From the NCBI RefSeq assembly GCF_000350225.1, contig NW_005179071.1:35599-99598 (forward strand): 64,000 nt of DNA, given 5' to 3'. Below, in pieces: positions 56,114 through 64,000 of this stretch. Both the position numbers and the translations under genes were made by a program. Every line of letters starts with the position of its first letter. Position 1 is the first letter of the stretch. The stretch is from Chondrus crispus (Eukaryota; Rhodophyta; Florideophyceae; Gigartinales; Gigartinaceae). Below the pieces are notes generated by a model, which made no database searches, was not told the DNA's origin, and was given only the letters and a program-made list of their open reading frames with translations.

Positions 56114-58369
56114 CTAGCCACCAGCATCTCGAGATTCACACGTGACTAACGTCCTCGATATTTCTTTTTGTACTTTCACTGGGAGCTGCCCGCTCCGGAG
56201 AAGCTTAGGAAATTTGCAGAGAACGGAATCGACATAGATTTCGTCAGCATCGCCAAATGCAGGGCAAAATTTAGCTGTCAGCTCTGCGACTCCATTTTCG
56301 GGTTCCATCCATTGGACCCACAACACCGCGATGCGTTGCTCTTGCCCAGGAACAGGATTGGTCTTTTTCCGCTTCACTATCGCTCCAATCCAGAATCTCC
56401 CGAACTTGAGCTGGGTGACGTGCGGTCGGACCACAACAAGATCTCCCACATTGTACTCCACGCTCGCGATCGGTATCTCATCCATGTCGAAGTCAGGCTC
56501 CTCATCTTCAGAGCCTGGCGAGAGCGACTCTCCGCATCGCCCATCAGGCAGCCGTTCTCTCATGTATACTGCATCGCGTGTGTAATGCCCGTTCATCTCT
56601 GGACAAGTGCTTAGGTTCCAAGGGCAAGGAACTTCGCCACCAAGTGTCAGTCTTGCGATGAGAGTTCTAAGAGCTTCCATGCTCGCCTGGGAACCGATCC
56701 GACGTTCAACTGCCTGAATGCGTCGCGTCATCCTGTGCGCGTCTTCTGTAGTGCTCTTCTTGCGTACAAGAGGAGGAATTGTCATTTTTCGTAGGTCCAA
56801 ACTTAAGCCTGGGCGCAGAAACCCCCCCGGCAGCCCAGAAGACAGTAGAGACACGGAACTCTGCGAAATTGGCCAAAGCTTGACCTCACACGTAGAGGCA
56901 CCTGCTGCGTCAACTGTGAATGAGAACTCGTGGTACACAGTAAATCCACTGAGCTCTGAGGACGGTCGAAGAAGCCTATTAACCTCGAACAGAGCTTTCG
57001 TGTTGATAGTTGAGTCAATATGTGATATGATCGGCTGCGGAGTGAAGCTCTCCCCAAGCGCGGCATGTAATTCAGGAATTGTGCATATGTTCTTATCACG
57101 GATGCCTGCCCCAGTCCTAGAAAACATCTGATCAATGTCCTCATGAGTGTGACCTTTAGGCAGATAACGTGCCACCACTTTTTTGAATACTCCTCGAACG
57201 ACAAGCAGCTCAAAATACCCATGAGTGAACGAGTTTTTGTTCTCGCGGGTGCAGTTGTCGAGTTGAACAAAGAGCACGGGCGGTAATATGAGATCCAAGG
57301 CTTGTAATCGGTTACTCTCGGACGTAATAACTCTGTGAATCACCTCGACTACAAGGTTAGATCCAGTTAGATTGTAGTCCTCCGCAGTGAACAAAAATGC
57401 TCCGGCACCAGCTGACTTCCCTCCGTGGTTCAGTACACCAATGAGATGTATGGGAATACCCAGCCCAATTGAAGAAGCCTTCGATTTGCTCGCAAAATGT
57501 GGCAATGCGTACTTCACTAGATCAGCGCCGTCTACAATCAAGGAAATCGTCCTGTCAGGGCGGAACTGCGCTTCGTCTCCTGTCGCGTAGTACATGGCAC
57601 GACTTGCACGTACGAACTGGATATGCTCGGACCGTCTCCGAAGCGTATCCTCTCTTTGCTCCGCGGTCAGAGGTCCATCCAAATATTCGTCAAACTCGAC
57701 GCATGTATCACACCTAGCAAACCCGTGCAGTCGTCTCGTCTTGATCTCAGGTGCAACCTCCTTCCAGGTCCGCACGAAGTGCGTGTAACCGCATGGGAGG
57801 CGACCAAGCGCCCTCTCCTGTTCACAGTAGTCTTCCCACACCTCTATTTTGTTGCGTTGTGGGAGATGGAAAACATCGCGCTCCGGACTGTAGTCAGCGT
57901 CTCTAGATTTCACTCCGAGAAGATACGCAGCAACAAGAGTGTGCTTGCTGCCATCCAAAGATCTTGCGCGCCTATTGGCTACACTGCGCATGTATGAACG
58001 ACAGACTACGATCCCATGGTACTGAAAAACAGGCTTGTTCTTGCTGCTCGATCCACTATCAGAATCTCGGTCGTCAAGCGCATTTCGATCGGCCACGAGT
58101 CCGATGAGAAGTCGTTTCCGGTGAACTTGAGTTTTGCCGGCGCAAAAGGAACGACGGAGGCCCCTCGACTGCTGAAATGGAATGAACTGGCCACATCGCT
58201 GTGCGCAGCACTCCACCGGTGGTTTGTACGTCTCCGCTTCATTCGCAAGCGCATTACGCCTCATTGCAGCAGAGGACTTTGACTTGCTGATTGCATTGCG
58301 ATTGCGAGAGCTTCTTCCGCACCGCACAGAACCACGTTGGGACTCTGAATCAGAGCTGGAGCGTGGCAT
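56114..58369 (-). CDS. DDE/RNase H-like transposase candidate (DUF7869-type core) with a C-terminal SH3-like domain
   Basis: 751 residues, uninterrupted. The N-terminus has cysteine pairs (CCAQRCGQF at 54-62; CDTC at 220-223). The core reads like an RNase H fold: a first acidic strand ISLIVDGAD (D280/D283), a second LFVQLDNCTRENKNSF (D371), and LPKGHTHEDIDQMFSR (404-418; E410, D411, D413) as the third acidic site. The LQLDNCxRENKN...GHTHEDIDQxFSR signature is common in repeat-associated eukaryotic proteins annotated DUF7869. A catalytic DDE/D role is inference. Residues about 637-735 (VEYNVGDLVVVRP...FWIGAIVKRKK...VLWVQWME...DSVLCKF) look like a BAH/Tudor-like barrel that may bind chromatin. 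It is the largest gene of the transposon and the best candidate for its transposase. It is transcribed in the same direction as the ParB-like and methylase genes. Confidence 0.65.
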   Translation of the reverse strand: MPRSSSDSESQRGSVRCGRSSRNRNAISKSKSSAAMRRNALANEAETYKPPVECCAQRCGQFIPFQQSRGLRRSFCAGKTQVHRKRLLIGLVADRNALDDRDSDSGSSSKNKPVFQYHGIVVCRSYMRSVANRRARSLDGSKHTLVAAYLLGVKSRDADYSPERDVFHLPQRNKIEVWEDYCEQERALGRLPCGYTHFVRTWKEVAPEIKTRRLHGFARCDTCVEFDEYLDGPLTAEQREDTLRRRSEHIQFVRASRAMYYATGDEAQFRPDRTISLIVDGADLVKYALPHFASKSKASSIGLGIPIHLIGVLNHGGKSAGAGAFLFTAEDYNLTGSNLVVEVIHRVITSESNRLQALDLILPPVLFVQLDNCTRENKNSFTHGYFELLVVRGVFKKVVARYLPKGHTHEDIDQMFSRTGAGIRDKNICTIPELHAALGESFTPQPIISHIDSTINTKALFEVNRLLRPSSELSGFTVYHEFSFTVDAAGASTCEVKLWPISQSSVSLLSSGLPGGFLRPGLSLDLRKMTIPPLVRKKSTTEDAHRMTRRIQAVERRIGSQASMEALRTLIARLTLGGEVPCPWNLSTCPEMNGHYTRDAVYMRERLPDGRCGESLSPGSEDEEPDFDMDEIPIASVEYNVGDLVVVRPHVTQLKFGRFWIGAIVKRKKTNPVPGQEQRIAVLWVQWMEPENGVAELTAKFCPAFGDADEIYVDSVLCKFPKLLRSGQLPVKVQKEISRTLVTCESRDAGG

Positions 58370-58734
58370 GGGAACCGACGCCGAAGTCCGAATGCAGACC
58401 GCCGTGGAATACTGCTACGACAAGCAGCAGAAGCATGCGCCCCGCGTAGTGGCTGACTAAGGTCCGGGGCATACCAGGCTTTCGCACCTAATGTCAAGAA
58501 CAATCTGCAGCCTTCGCTGGAATCTATCGAGAATAAGCCCTACAGCAATGATGCTGAGAGAAGGATGGAAAAATCTTCGGCAGGGGAGCAACGCCCTGCC
58601 GACGCCGCCACCCCTTGCCCACGGCACGTCCCATTGGGCAATGCTCTCGCGCAGTGCAACGGCTGGCGTGCCAAGTGGTGTCGGCGGGCGAGGAGAAGCC
58701 GCTGCCCGTGCTGCACCGCGAAGGGCAGGACAGG

Positions 58735-59200
58735 GCGACATGATGGAGCACATGCTGCATGTGCCGGGCGGCGGGGACGCGGTGGCGAGGGATGGGGACC
58801 GCATGACGGGGCTAGCGCAGCTCAGGAAGAAGCTCCCGCGCATGATTGAGGGCGGGAGAAGGCCCTGGCCCTGCCGCTGCACGAGCTTGTCAGAGGCAAG
58901 CTGGAACGCGAGCAGGCGTATAAGATCGCGTCGCAGAAGGTCAGCGCCAAGTGGGCGCGGGTAGTTGGCAAGAATTGCGAGAAGGAGGTGTTCAACTTTG
59001 CGAAGGGAACCGCAGAGACGGATAGGAGGAATATGAGCGCTGTCGAGGAGGGCTTCAAGATGTTTGAGGATCGTGAGAAGGAAATCCAGATGATGCTTAG
59101 GAATGGGGGCGTGGGGAGCGATGTGCAGGTTGTGAGGAATGAGGAGAAGTTCTTCAAGATCAGCTGGAAGTCGCTGGAGTGTCCAAAGAGGAGCTTCTGA
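58735..59200 (+). pseudogene. UTP14: UTP14 N-terminal fragment, captured host gene
   Basis: The plus strand from about 58,860 reads LALPLHELVRGKLEREQAYKIASQKVSAKWARVVGKNCEKEVFNF, then MFEDREKEIQMMLRNGGV. This follows the N-terminal Utp14 pattern (PLxxxxQxxIxRxxAYxxxxxEVxKWxxxVxxNRxAExLxF, later LExxIxxxLxxSG). One frame change lies near 58,850, before which the sequence QLRKKLPRMIEGG belongs. The frame ends at a stop inside a perfect-looking hairpin (59,172-59,224). The C-terminal half of the same protein is on the opposite strand at 50,700-51,471. A long antisense frame over this piece is a shadow. Confidence 0.65.
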
Positions 59201-59224
59201 AGCTCCTCCTTGGACACTCCAGCG
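59172..59224. repeat. 25-bp-arm hairpin at the end of the UTP14 N-terminal piece
   Basis: Arms 59,172-59,196 and 59,200-59,224 pair with a single mismatch around a 3-base loop. The left arm is the last UTP14-like codons and the stop codon overlaps the loop. This suggests a fold-back duplication at the break that cut the gene. Confidence 0.9.
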
Positions 59225-59379
59225 AATTAATGATGGAAAACTCTGACGACAGTGATTGTTAAAACTCTGGGTGTGCACAGCATGCGACAGAGAAGCAGCT
59301 TGATGCCAAGATAGAGGAAGTAAAGCATTCTCTGAATCAATAAGAGAAGGCAAGTTCGAGATAGAAGAAGCGAAAAGGA

Positions 59380-60129
59380 GTGATAGGAATGAACTTCATG
59401 CACATAGCGTCGCGCTGCGCGGCCGCCAGTTCGACGCCCGTGTCGCGCGCTGCGTACTCCACGTCCACCAGAAGCGGATCACGGCCGCCGATTGGCACCG
59501 GGCCGGCACCCACATCGGCACGGGAAACAAGGCCGGCATCATGGGCTTGTGAGGCGTCAGCGACGTCCGCCTCGGCGACTCCCTGCACGCGTGCTGCCGG
59601 CCGCAGCGCCGCCTACGTGCACTACTGCAAGCTCACCACCTTTGCGTTCGTGCCCACAAGGGACGAGGTGTACGGTTGCGCGGCAGACAGTGTCGTGCAA
59701 TGGCTCGCGCTGGAGCTGGTCGCAATCGCCGCACAGCAGGAGAAGCGGAACGAGGGCGTCAGAGGCGGGGAGGAGGTGCTCAAAATGAACTCAGAGGGAT
59801 GGCATGGGCAGCGCAATTCTAAGATGGCGTACAGCTTGGCGGGCGACGGAAACGGGTTGTACATCGGTGATGGTGCCGGCTAATTGTGGCCCGTGGACTC
59901 GCAGGAGGCCGGCAAAAAGGGGGTGTGCTGGCGGTTGCATAGAGGCAAGGTGACGTGCGCGGGAGTCAACGTCGCGGGGGGAATCTGATGGCAACGGCGA
60001 ACAATGACCGGCGGGTGTGTGGGAGGCGTGGCGGATTGAGTGAGGCTCCGAGCTGGGGTGATACTCTTCGTCACGGACTCCAAGTGCAAGTTCCTGAGCT
60101 TGAGACCAACGAATATATAAAATATTTAT
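59380..60129 (+). other. transposon interior with protein-like but unidentified frames
   Basis: Several overlapping plus-strand frames look protein-like in parts (QFDARVARCVLHVHQKRITAADWHRAG; YVHYCKLTTFAFVPTRDEVYG) but not in one continuous frame. It is probably another decayed gene fragment of unknown identity. Confidence 0.35.
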
Positions 60130-60369
60130 TGGGTACCGTGATGGCGTGATAGTCACGGGGAGGGCTACAAGAGCACCAAGAGACCTCCCAGGGTCAAAAT
60201 GCAAGCAGAAGACGCTAAGATACTTGCAGAACCCCTAAGGAGCTCCCATTACTTATTTTAGTGTCTTCAACAACTGCGGAATAGTTTTGTAACGTTTTAG
60301 TGGGCTTATAACATAACTAAAGAAAAGAACGATCTTTGCACTAGAAACCGATCTACCGGAAACCCCTGT
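60130..60369 (-). repeat. right terminal inverted repeat of the transposon
   Basis: Inverted partner of 48,138-48,377. It ends AAACCCCTGT, followed by T and the GATC duplication. Confidence 0.9.
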
Positions 60370-60370
60370 T

Positions 60371-63300
60371 GATCGCCGGAGAAGGGTCCGTGTCGTACGG
60401 ACTCGAACAATCCGAGAGGCGTCACTGATCCGCGGACGCCCCAAGGAAGGGGGAGAAGGAAACGCAAGCGGGGCCAGCACCGAAATCGAAGGACCCGGCG
60501 GAACGACCTCACCGATGAGGTCGCCCCGAAGGTTGTCGACGGCGTCGTTTGCCTTATGAAGTCGAAGATCTACAACGTTTTCGGCTCGATAGCCACAGAG
60601 AGAAATGCATTTAAACCCCGCACGATCGCCGTTGATACGTGCTCGGAGTATAATCTGGTGAGAAGGGCCGACCTTCCCCCCGATTGGACGCGTTACGTCG
60701 TGCACGACGCACCTCTGCCACGACAGACAGGCGCGAATAGCAACCCCCTCAAGCTTTCGGCCGTCGTCCGCCTGGCCGTGCGGTTGAGGAACACGGTGTT
60801 CCGAATTCCGTTCGTAGCCGCAGACCAGCTCGCCGTGCCGGTCCTCCTCGCCACGGCCTTCATCGATACGCACGTGCGATGTATTGACATCGAAGCCCAA
60901 CGAATGGAACTACGCCAAGGCGGTTCCGTCGCCATCGTCGACGGAAAGGGGGAGTCGACTCCCCCTACCAGGCGACACGGGCGACACACGGGTCGGCCAG
61001 ACATACGCGAGGAGGCCCCGCAAGCGATCCGAATCGCCCGCTGGGTTACCATCCCCGCGATGTCACAAGCCCGCGTGCGTGTGACAACCGCGAGGAGGGG
61101 CCTCGTGTTCCTGGAACCCAAGCCCTCACTCCAACAACCACATGAAGTGAGGCTGACGAATGGCGTCGCGGAGGTCCTACCGAATCAGATCTTCGACGTC
61201 ATCGTCGCGAATTTCTCACGACGAGAAAAGAGACTTCCGAAGCACATCGTCTTGGGGTACGCGAAGGGCAACCCCCTCGCGATCCTCACTCCCGAACGTA
61301 AGGTCGCCGAAGGGATCGCGCACGCGCTACACCTGACCGACTTGACCGATCAAGTCGGTGGAGTAGGAGTTGGCCGATCCAACTCCGACGATAAGACCAC
61401 CGCCGGGGGCAGGGGGTCGACCCGGTCGAACGGTCGCCTTTATGCCAACCGACGTCGAGGGGTACTGTACTCCCCCAGCAAAAGGATCCCGAAAATCCAC
61501 CGATGGATTGGGAAAAAGAGATTGACCTGTCATACATCGACGATGACAAGCTCCGTGGCCACGTACTCAAGATGCTTCGTAAGCACTCGAGTCTGTGGAG
61601 CGGTGCGCTTGGAACGATCCAAGCCACGGAGCACCGCATTCCCCTCGAACCGGGAACGAAACCGATTCGTTCCATGCCCTATCGGAATGGCCCGGCCATG
61701 CGCAAAATGGTCGCGAAGGAGGTCAACAAGATGTTGACCGCAGGGGTTATCGAACCCGCGAGCACCGAGTGGGCGTCCCCCGTGGTGCTCGTACCGAAGA
61801 AAGACGGCTCTCTTCGGTTCTGCGTGGACTACCGGCGTCTCAACGCGAAGACCGCAGCGGATTCGTATCCGCTGCCACCGATGGACGACTGCATCGACTC
61901 GTTAGGAGATGCAGCCGTCTTCACCACGTTGGACTGCAATTACGGTTATTGGCAGATCCCGGTCGCTCCAGAAGACCGGGATAATACCACGTTTACGACG
62001 CACATGGGCACGTTTCGCCACTTGCGCATGCCGTTTGGACTCAAAGGGGCACCGGTCACCTTCCAACGGGCGCTCGACATAATTCTCTTCGGAGTCTGCT
62101 GGCAAATATGTCTCGTCTATCTCGACGACGTGATCGTGTTCTCCCGTACCCACGGAGAACACGCGAGGCATCTCGATACCGTCTTGAGCTTACTGCGGAG
62201 TTCCGGTATCTCCTTTAAACTCAAGAAGTGCAGCTTCTTGTGACCGAAGGTGCACTACCTGGGGCACGTCATCTCCCCAGGCAAGTTGAGCGTGGCCGAT
62301 ACGGCGGCCGACGCTTTCAAGACGTACACGTTTCCGAGGACGTTGACGCAAGTGCGCTCGTTCCTCGGGGCGTGTAATGTATACCGCCGATTCGTTAAGG
62401 GGTTCGCTAAGATTGCGCGTCCTCTGACTGACATGACGCGCAAGGATTCGGATCCCGATTTCTATAACCCCACGGAGCTGCAACTTCAGGCGTTCGAGAA
62501 CCTTAAAAAGTACATGATCGCTCCGCCGATCCTCGCGTTGCCCCGGCACGGTCGTCCGTACATGATAGACACCGACGCGAGTGCGTATCAACTCGGCTGC
62601 ACCTTACCTCAGGGGCACGAAGAACCGAACGACTGGCACCCGGTGGGGTATTGGTCGTACTCACTGTCCGATAGTGAGCGCAACTACAGCGCTACCGAAC
62701 GCGAGTGCTTCGCCGTGGTGTGGGCCGTCCGCACACTACGGCCGTACGTAGAAGGCACGAAGTTCACCGTACGGACGGACCATGACGCCCTTCGATGGCT
62801 CATGTCCCTCACCGAGAGTTCCGGAAGACTCACCCGGTGGCGGCTACGTCTGGCTGAATACGATTTCATCATTCAGTACCGCCCCGGACGCGGGCATTAG
62901 GTGCCCGATGCCCTGTCACGACTCGTGTCGCCGAAGGTCGCCGATGACCTTCGCTCCACCGTCAAGGTGGATGACGACATCCCCACTTTCTACAGGGGCA
63001 CGACAGTTCGAGACGTATTGAACGAGCTCGCAAACCACGCTTGTACCGCGAGCTGTGATCATCAGGCCGTCCATGTCTTCGTAACGACACGGAACCAAGC
63101 CCAAGCCCGAACAAGGTCGCGCGTACGGACGCGCGACAAACCGAGAGGCGAGGACGAAGCCCCCGCTCTCCAAGGACCCAATTCGTTTTGGGAGGAGAAC
63201 GACGAGTTCGACGCCGCCGACATCCAGCGCGCCGAAGACCCCGAGGCTGGCGCGCTCGACTCCCCGGTCGCCCCACCGCAGGACGACCTTCCGGCCCCTC

Positions 63301-64000
63301 TTACGATAGAGGAGATAGCCGAGGAGCAACGCGTGGATGACTTCTTCTAAACCGTTTTGGCACGACAGTCAGAGTCCCGGGACTCCGCGTTCTTCGAGGA
63401 CTACCAAGGGGTGCTCAAGCGGAGACACCCCTTCGACCCTGATATCGTTCAGGTGGTGGTACCTCGGACGCTTCGCGCCAGGCTCCTTCGCCTGTGCCAC
63501 AACCCGGCCATCGCGGGGCACCCGGGCCAGAACCGTATGTACTACGAACTTTGACGCGAGTACTACTGGCCCCACCTGGCTGCAGACGTCGCAGCCACGG
63601 TGCGAGGGTGTCAAACCTGCGCGATGAACCGGGTGAAGCTGAGGAAACATCTCAACCGATTGAGGTTGTTTCCAGCTACGAGGCCTCTCGAGAGCCTCGC
63701 GATCGACATCTTGGGGCCGCTCCCCAAGACGAAGACAGCAAAACAATTCCTGCTCGTGATAACGGACCGCTTCAGTAAGCTGACGCAAGTCGTTGCGCTC
63801 CGCACGATAACAGCGTACACGGTCGCATTTGCGTTCTGCGACTCGTGAGTGTTCAAGTATGGCGTCCCTCGCACGTTGCTTTCGGACAACGGCCCTCAGT
63901 TTAATGCCAAGTTCTTCCACAGCACGTGCCGCGTTGTGGGGATAACGAATTTGTACACTTCGGCGTACCATCCCCAGACGAACGGGCAAGTCGAGCGATA
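60371..64000 (+). mobile_element. element F (C family), right part, runs off the window
   Basis: A plus-strand copy of the element C pol region: protease-like segment (AVDTCSEYNLV near 60,635), reverse transcriptase (FCVDYRRLN, VYLDDVIVF), RNase H (IDTDASAYQLG) and the start of integrase (HPGQNRMYY, SDNGPQFNAKF near 63,890). It is very similar to element C over its whole length. Fossil, with several breaks; the 3' end lies beyond 64,000. Confidence 0.9.

Larger units (their letters stand above)
48138..60370. mobile_element. 12.2-kb DNA transposon with 240-bp inverted termini, carrying DDE-like, ParB-like and DNA methylase genes
   Basis: The left end (48,138-48,377) and the right end (about 60,130-60,369) are inverted copies of each other, near 88% identical by eye. 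Both start ACAGGGGTTTC and continue through GGTAGATCGGTTTCTAGTGC. The flanks on both sides are pieces of element F that would be contiguous in its relative, element C, so the insertion boundaries are firm. Inside, three large minus-strand genes (56,114-58,369; 53,419-54,663; 51,639-53,360) look intact. They are flanked by damaged fragments of host genes (UTP14 ends, an NT-C2 protein). No capsid, protein-primed polymerase or retroviral-type integrase is seen, so this is not a Polinton. The superfamily is not recognised. Confidence 0.9.

Noticed and set aside
58457-59353. 298-residue minus-strand frame
   Set aside because: It runs antisense to the UTP14 N-terminal motifs and has leucine/proline/serine-rich shadow composition.
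48138-60370. Polinton/Maverick or giant-virus origin of the 12.2-kb element
   Set aside because: Size and long termini would fit, but no protein-primed DNA polymerase, retroviral-type integrase, packaging ATPase, protease or capsid protein is visible.
1-64000. tRNA, rRNA or CRISPR features
   Set aside because: No cloverleaf-like tRNA, rRNA core sequence or regularly spaced identical repeat was recognised. A covariance-model scan would be needed to exclude single tRNAs.

Overview
The window looks like nuclear DNA of a compact, intron-poor eukaryote whose genes sit between large nests of retrotransposons. A florideophyte red alga such as Chondrus crispus fits best: there is a vanadium-haloperoxidase-type gene, an NB-ARC fragment, single-exon genes with TATA boxes, and many Ty3/gypsy elements. 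The organism is an inference. There is one 100-N assembly gap (16,920-17,019).

Layout. 1-15.5 kb: two decayed Ty3/gypsy elements on the plus strand, A (about 1.3-4.7 kb, with a chromodomain) and B (10.8-15.4 kb, with a partly duplicated LTR), separated by gene-free DNA. 15.5-17.6 kb: an array of small hairpins, a poly-G run and the gap. 17.7-25.7 kb: the only ordinary host stretch, with a vanadium-haloperoxidase-like gene (+) and a secreted cysteine-rich protein gene (-) facing each other, then AT-rich intergenic DNA with a palindrome, a minisatellite and a small fold-back element. 26.3-48.1 kb: nested LTR elements. A 14.5-kb Ty3/gypsy element C (28,551-43,099, target duplication ACTAG) sits inside the gag region of element D. 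Beyond D's LTR lie an NB-ARC gene fragment, another LTR copy, and the 5' end of a second C-family copy that has entered a third copy, F.

48,138-60,370 is the most interesting part. It is a 12.2-kb DNA transposon with terminal inverted repeats of about 240 bp, inserted into F at a GATC site. It carries a large protein with an RNase H/DDE-like core (QLDN...HTHEDID, resembling the Pfam DUF7869 type), a beta-class N6/N4 DNA methyltransferase (DLPY motif) and a ParB-like protein. It also carries pieces of host genes: the two ends of UTP14 on opposite strands, and an NT-C2/coiled-coil gene. A transposase-like protein, a DNA methylase and a ParB-like protein on one eukaryotic DNA transposon is the candidate new system. 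Element F resumes at 60,371 and runs off the window.

The transposon boundaries were read by aligning its two ends with each other and with the uninterrupted relative of F in element C. Family calls come from motifs read by eye; no database search was run.
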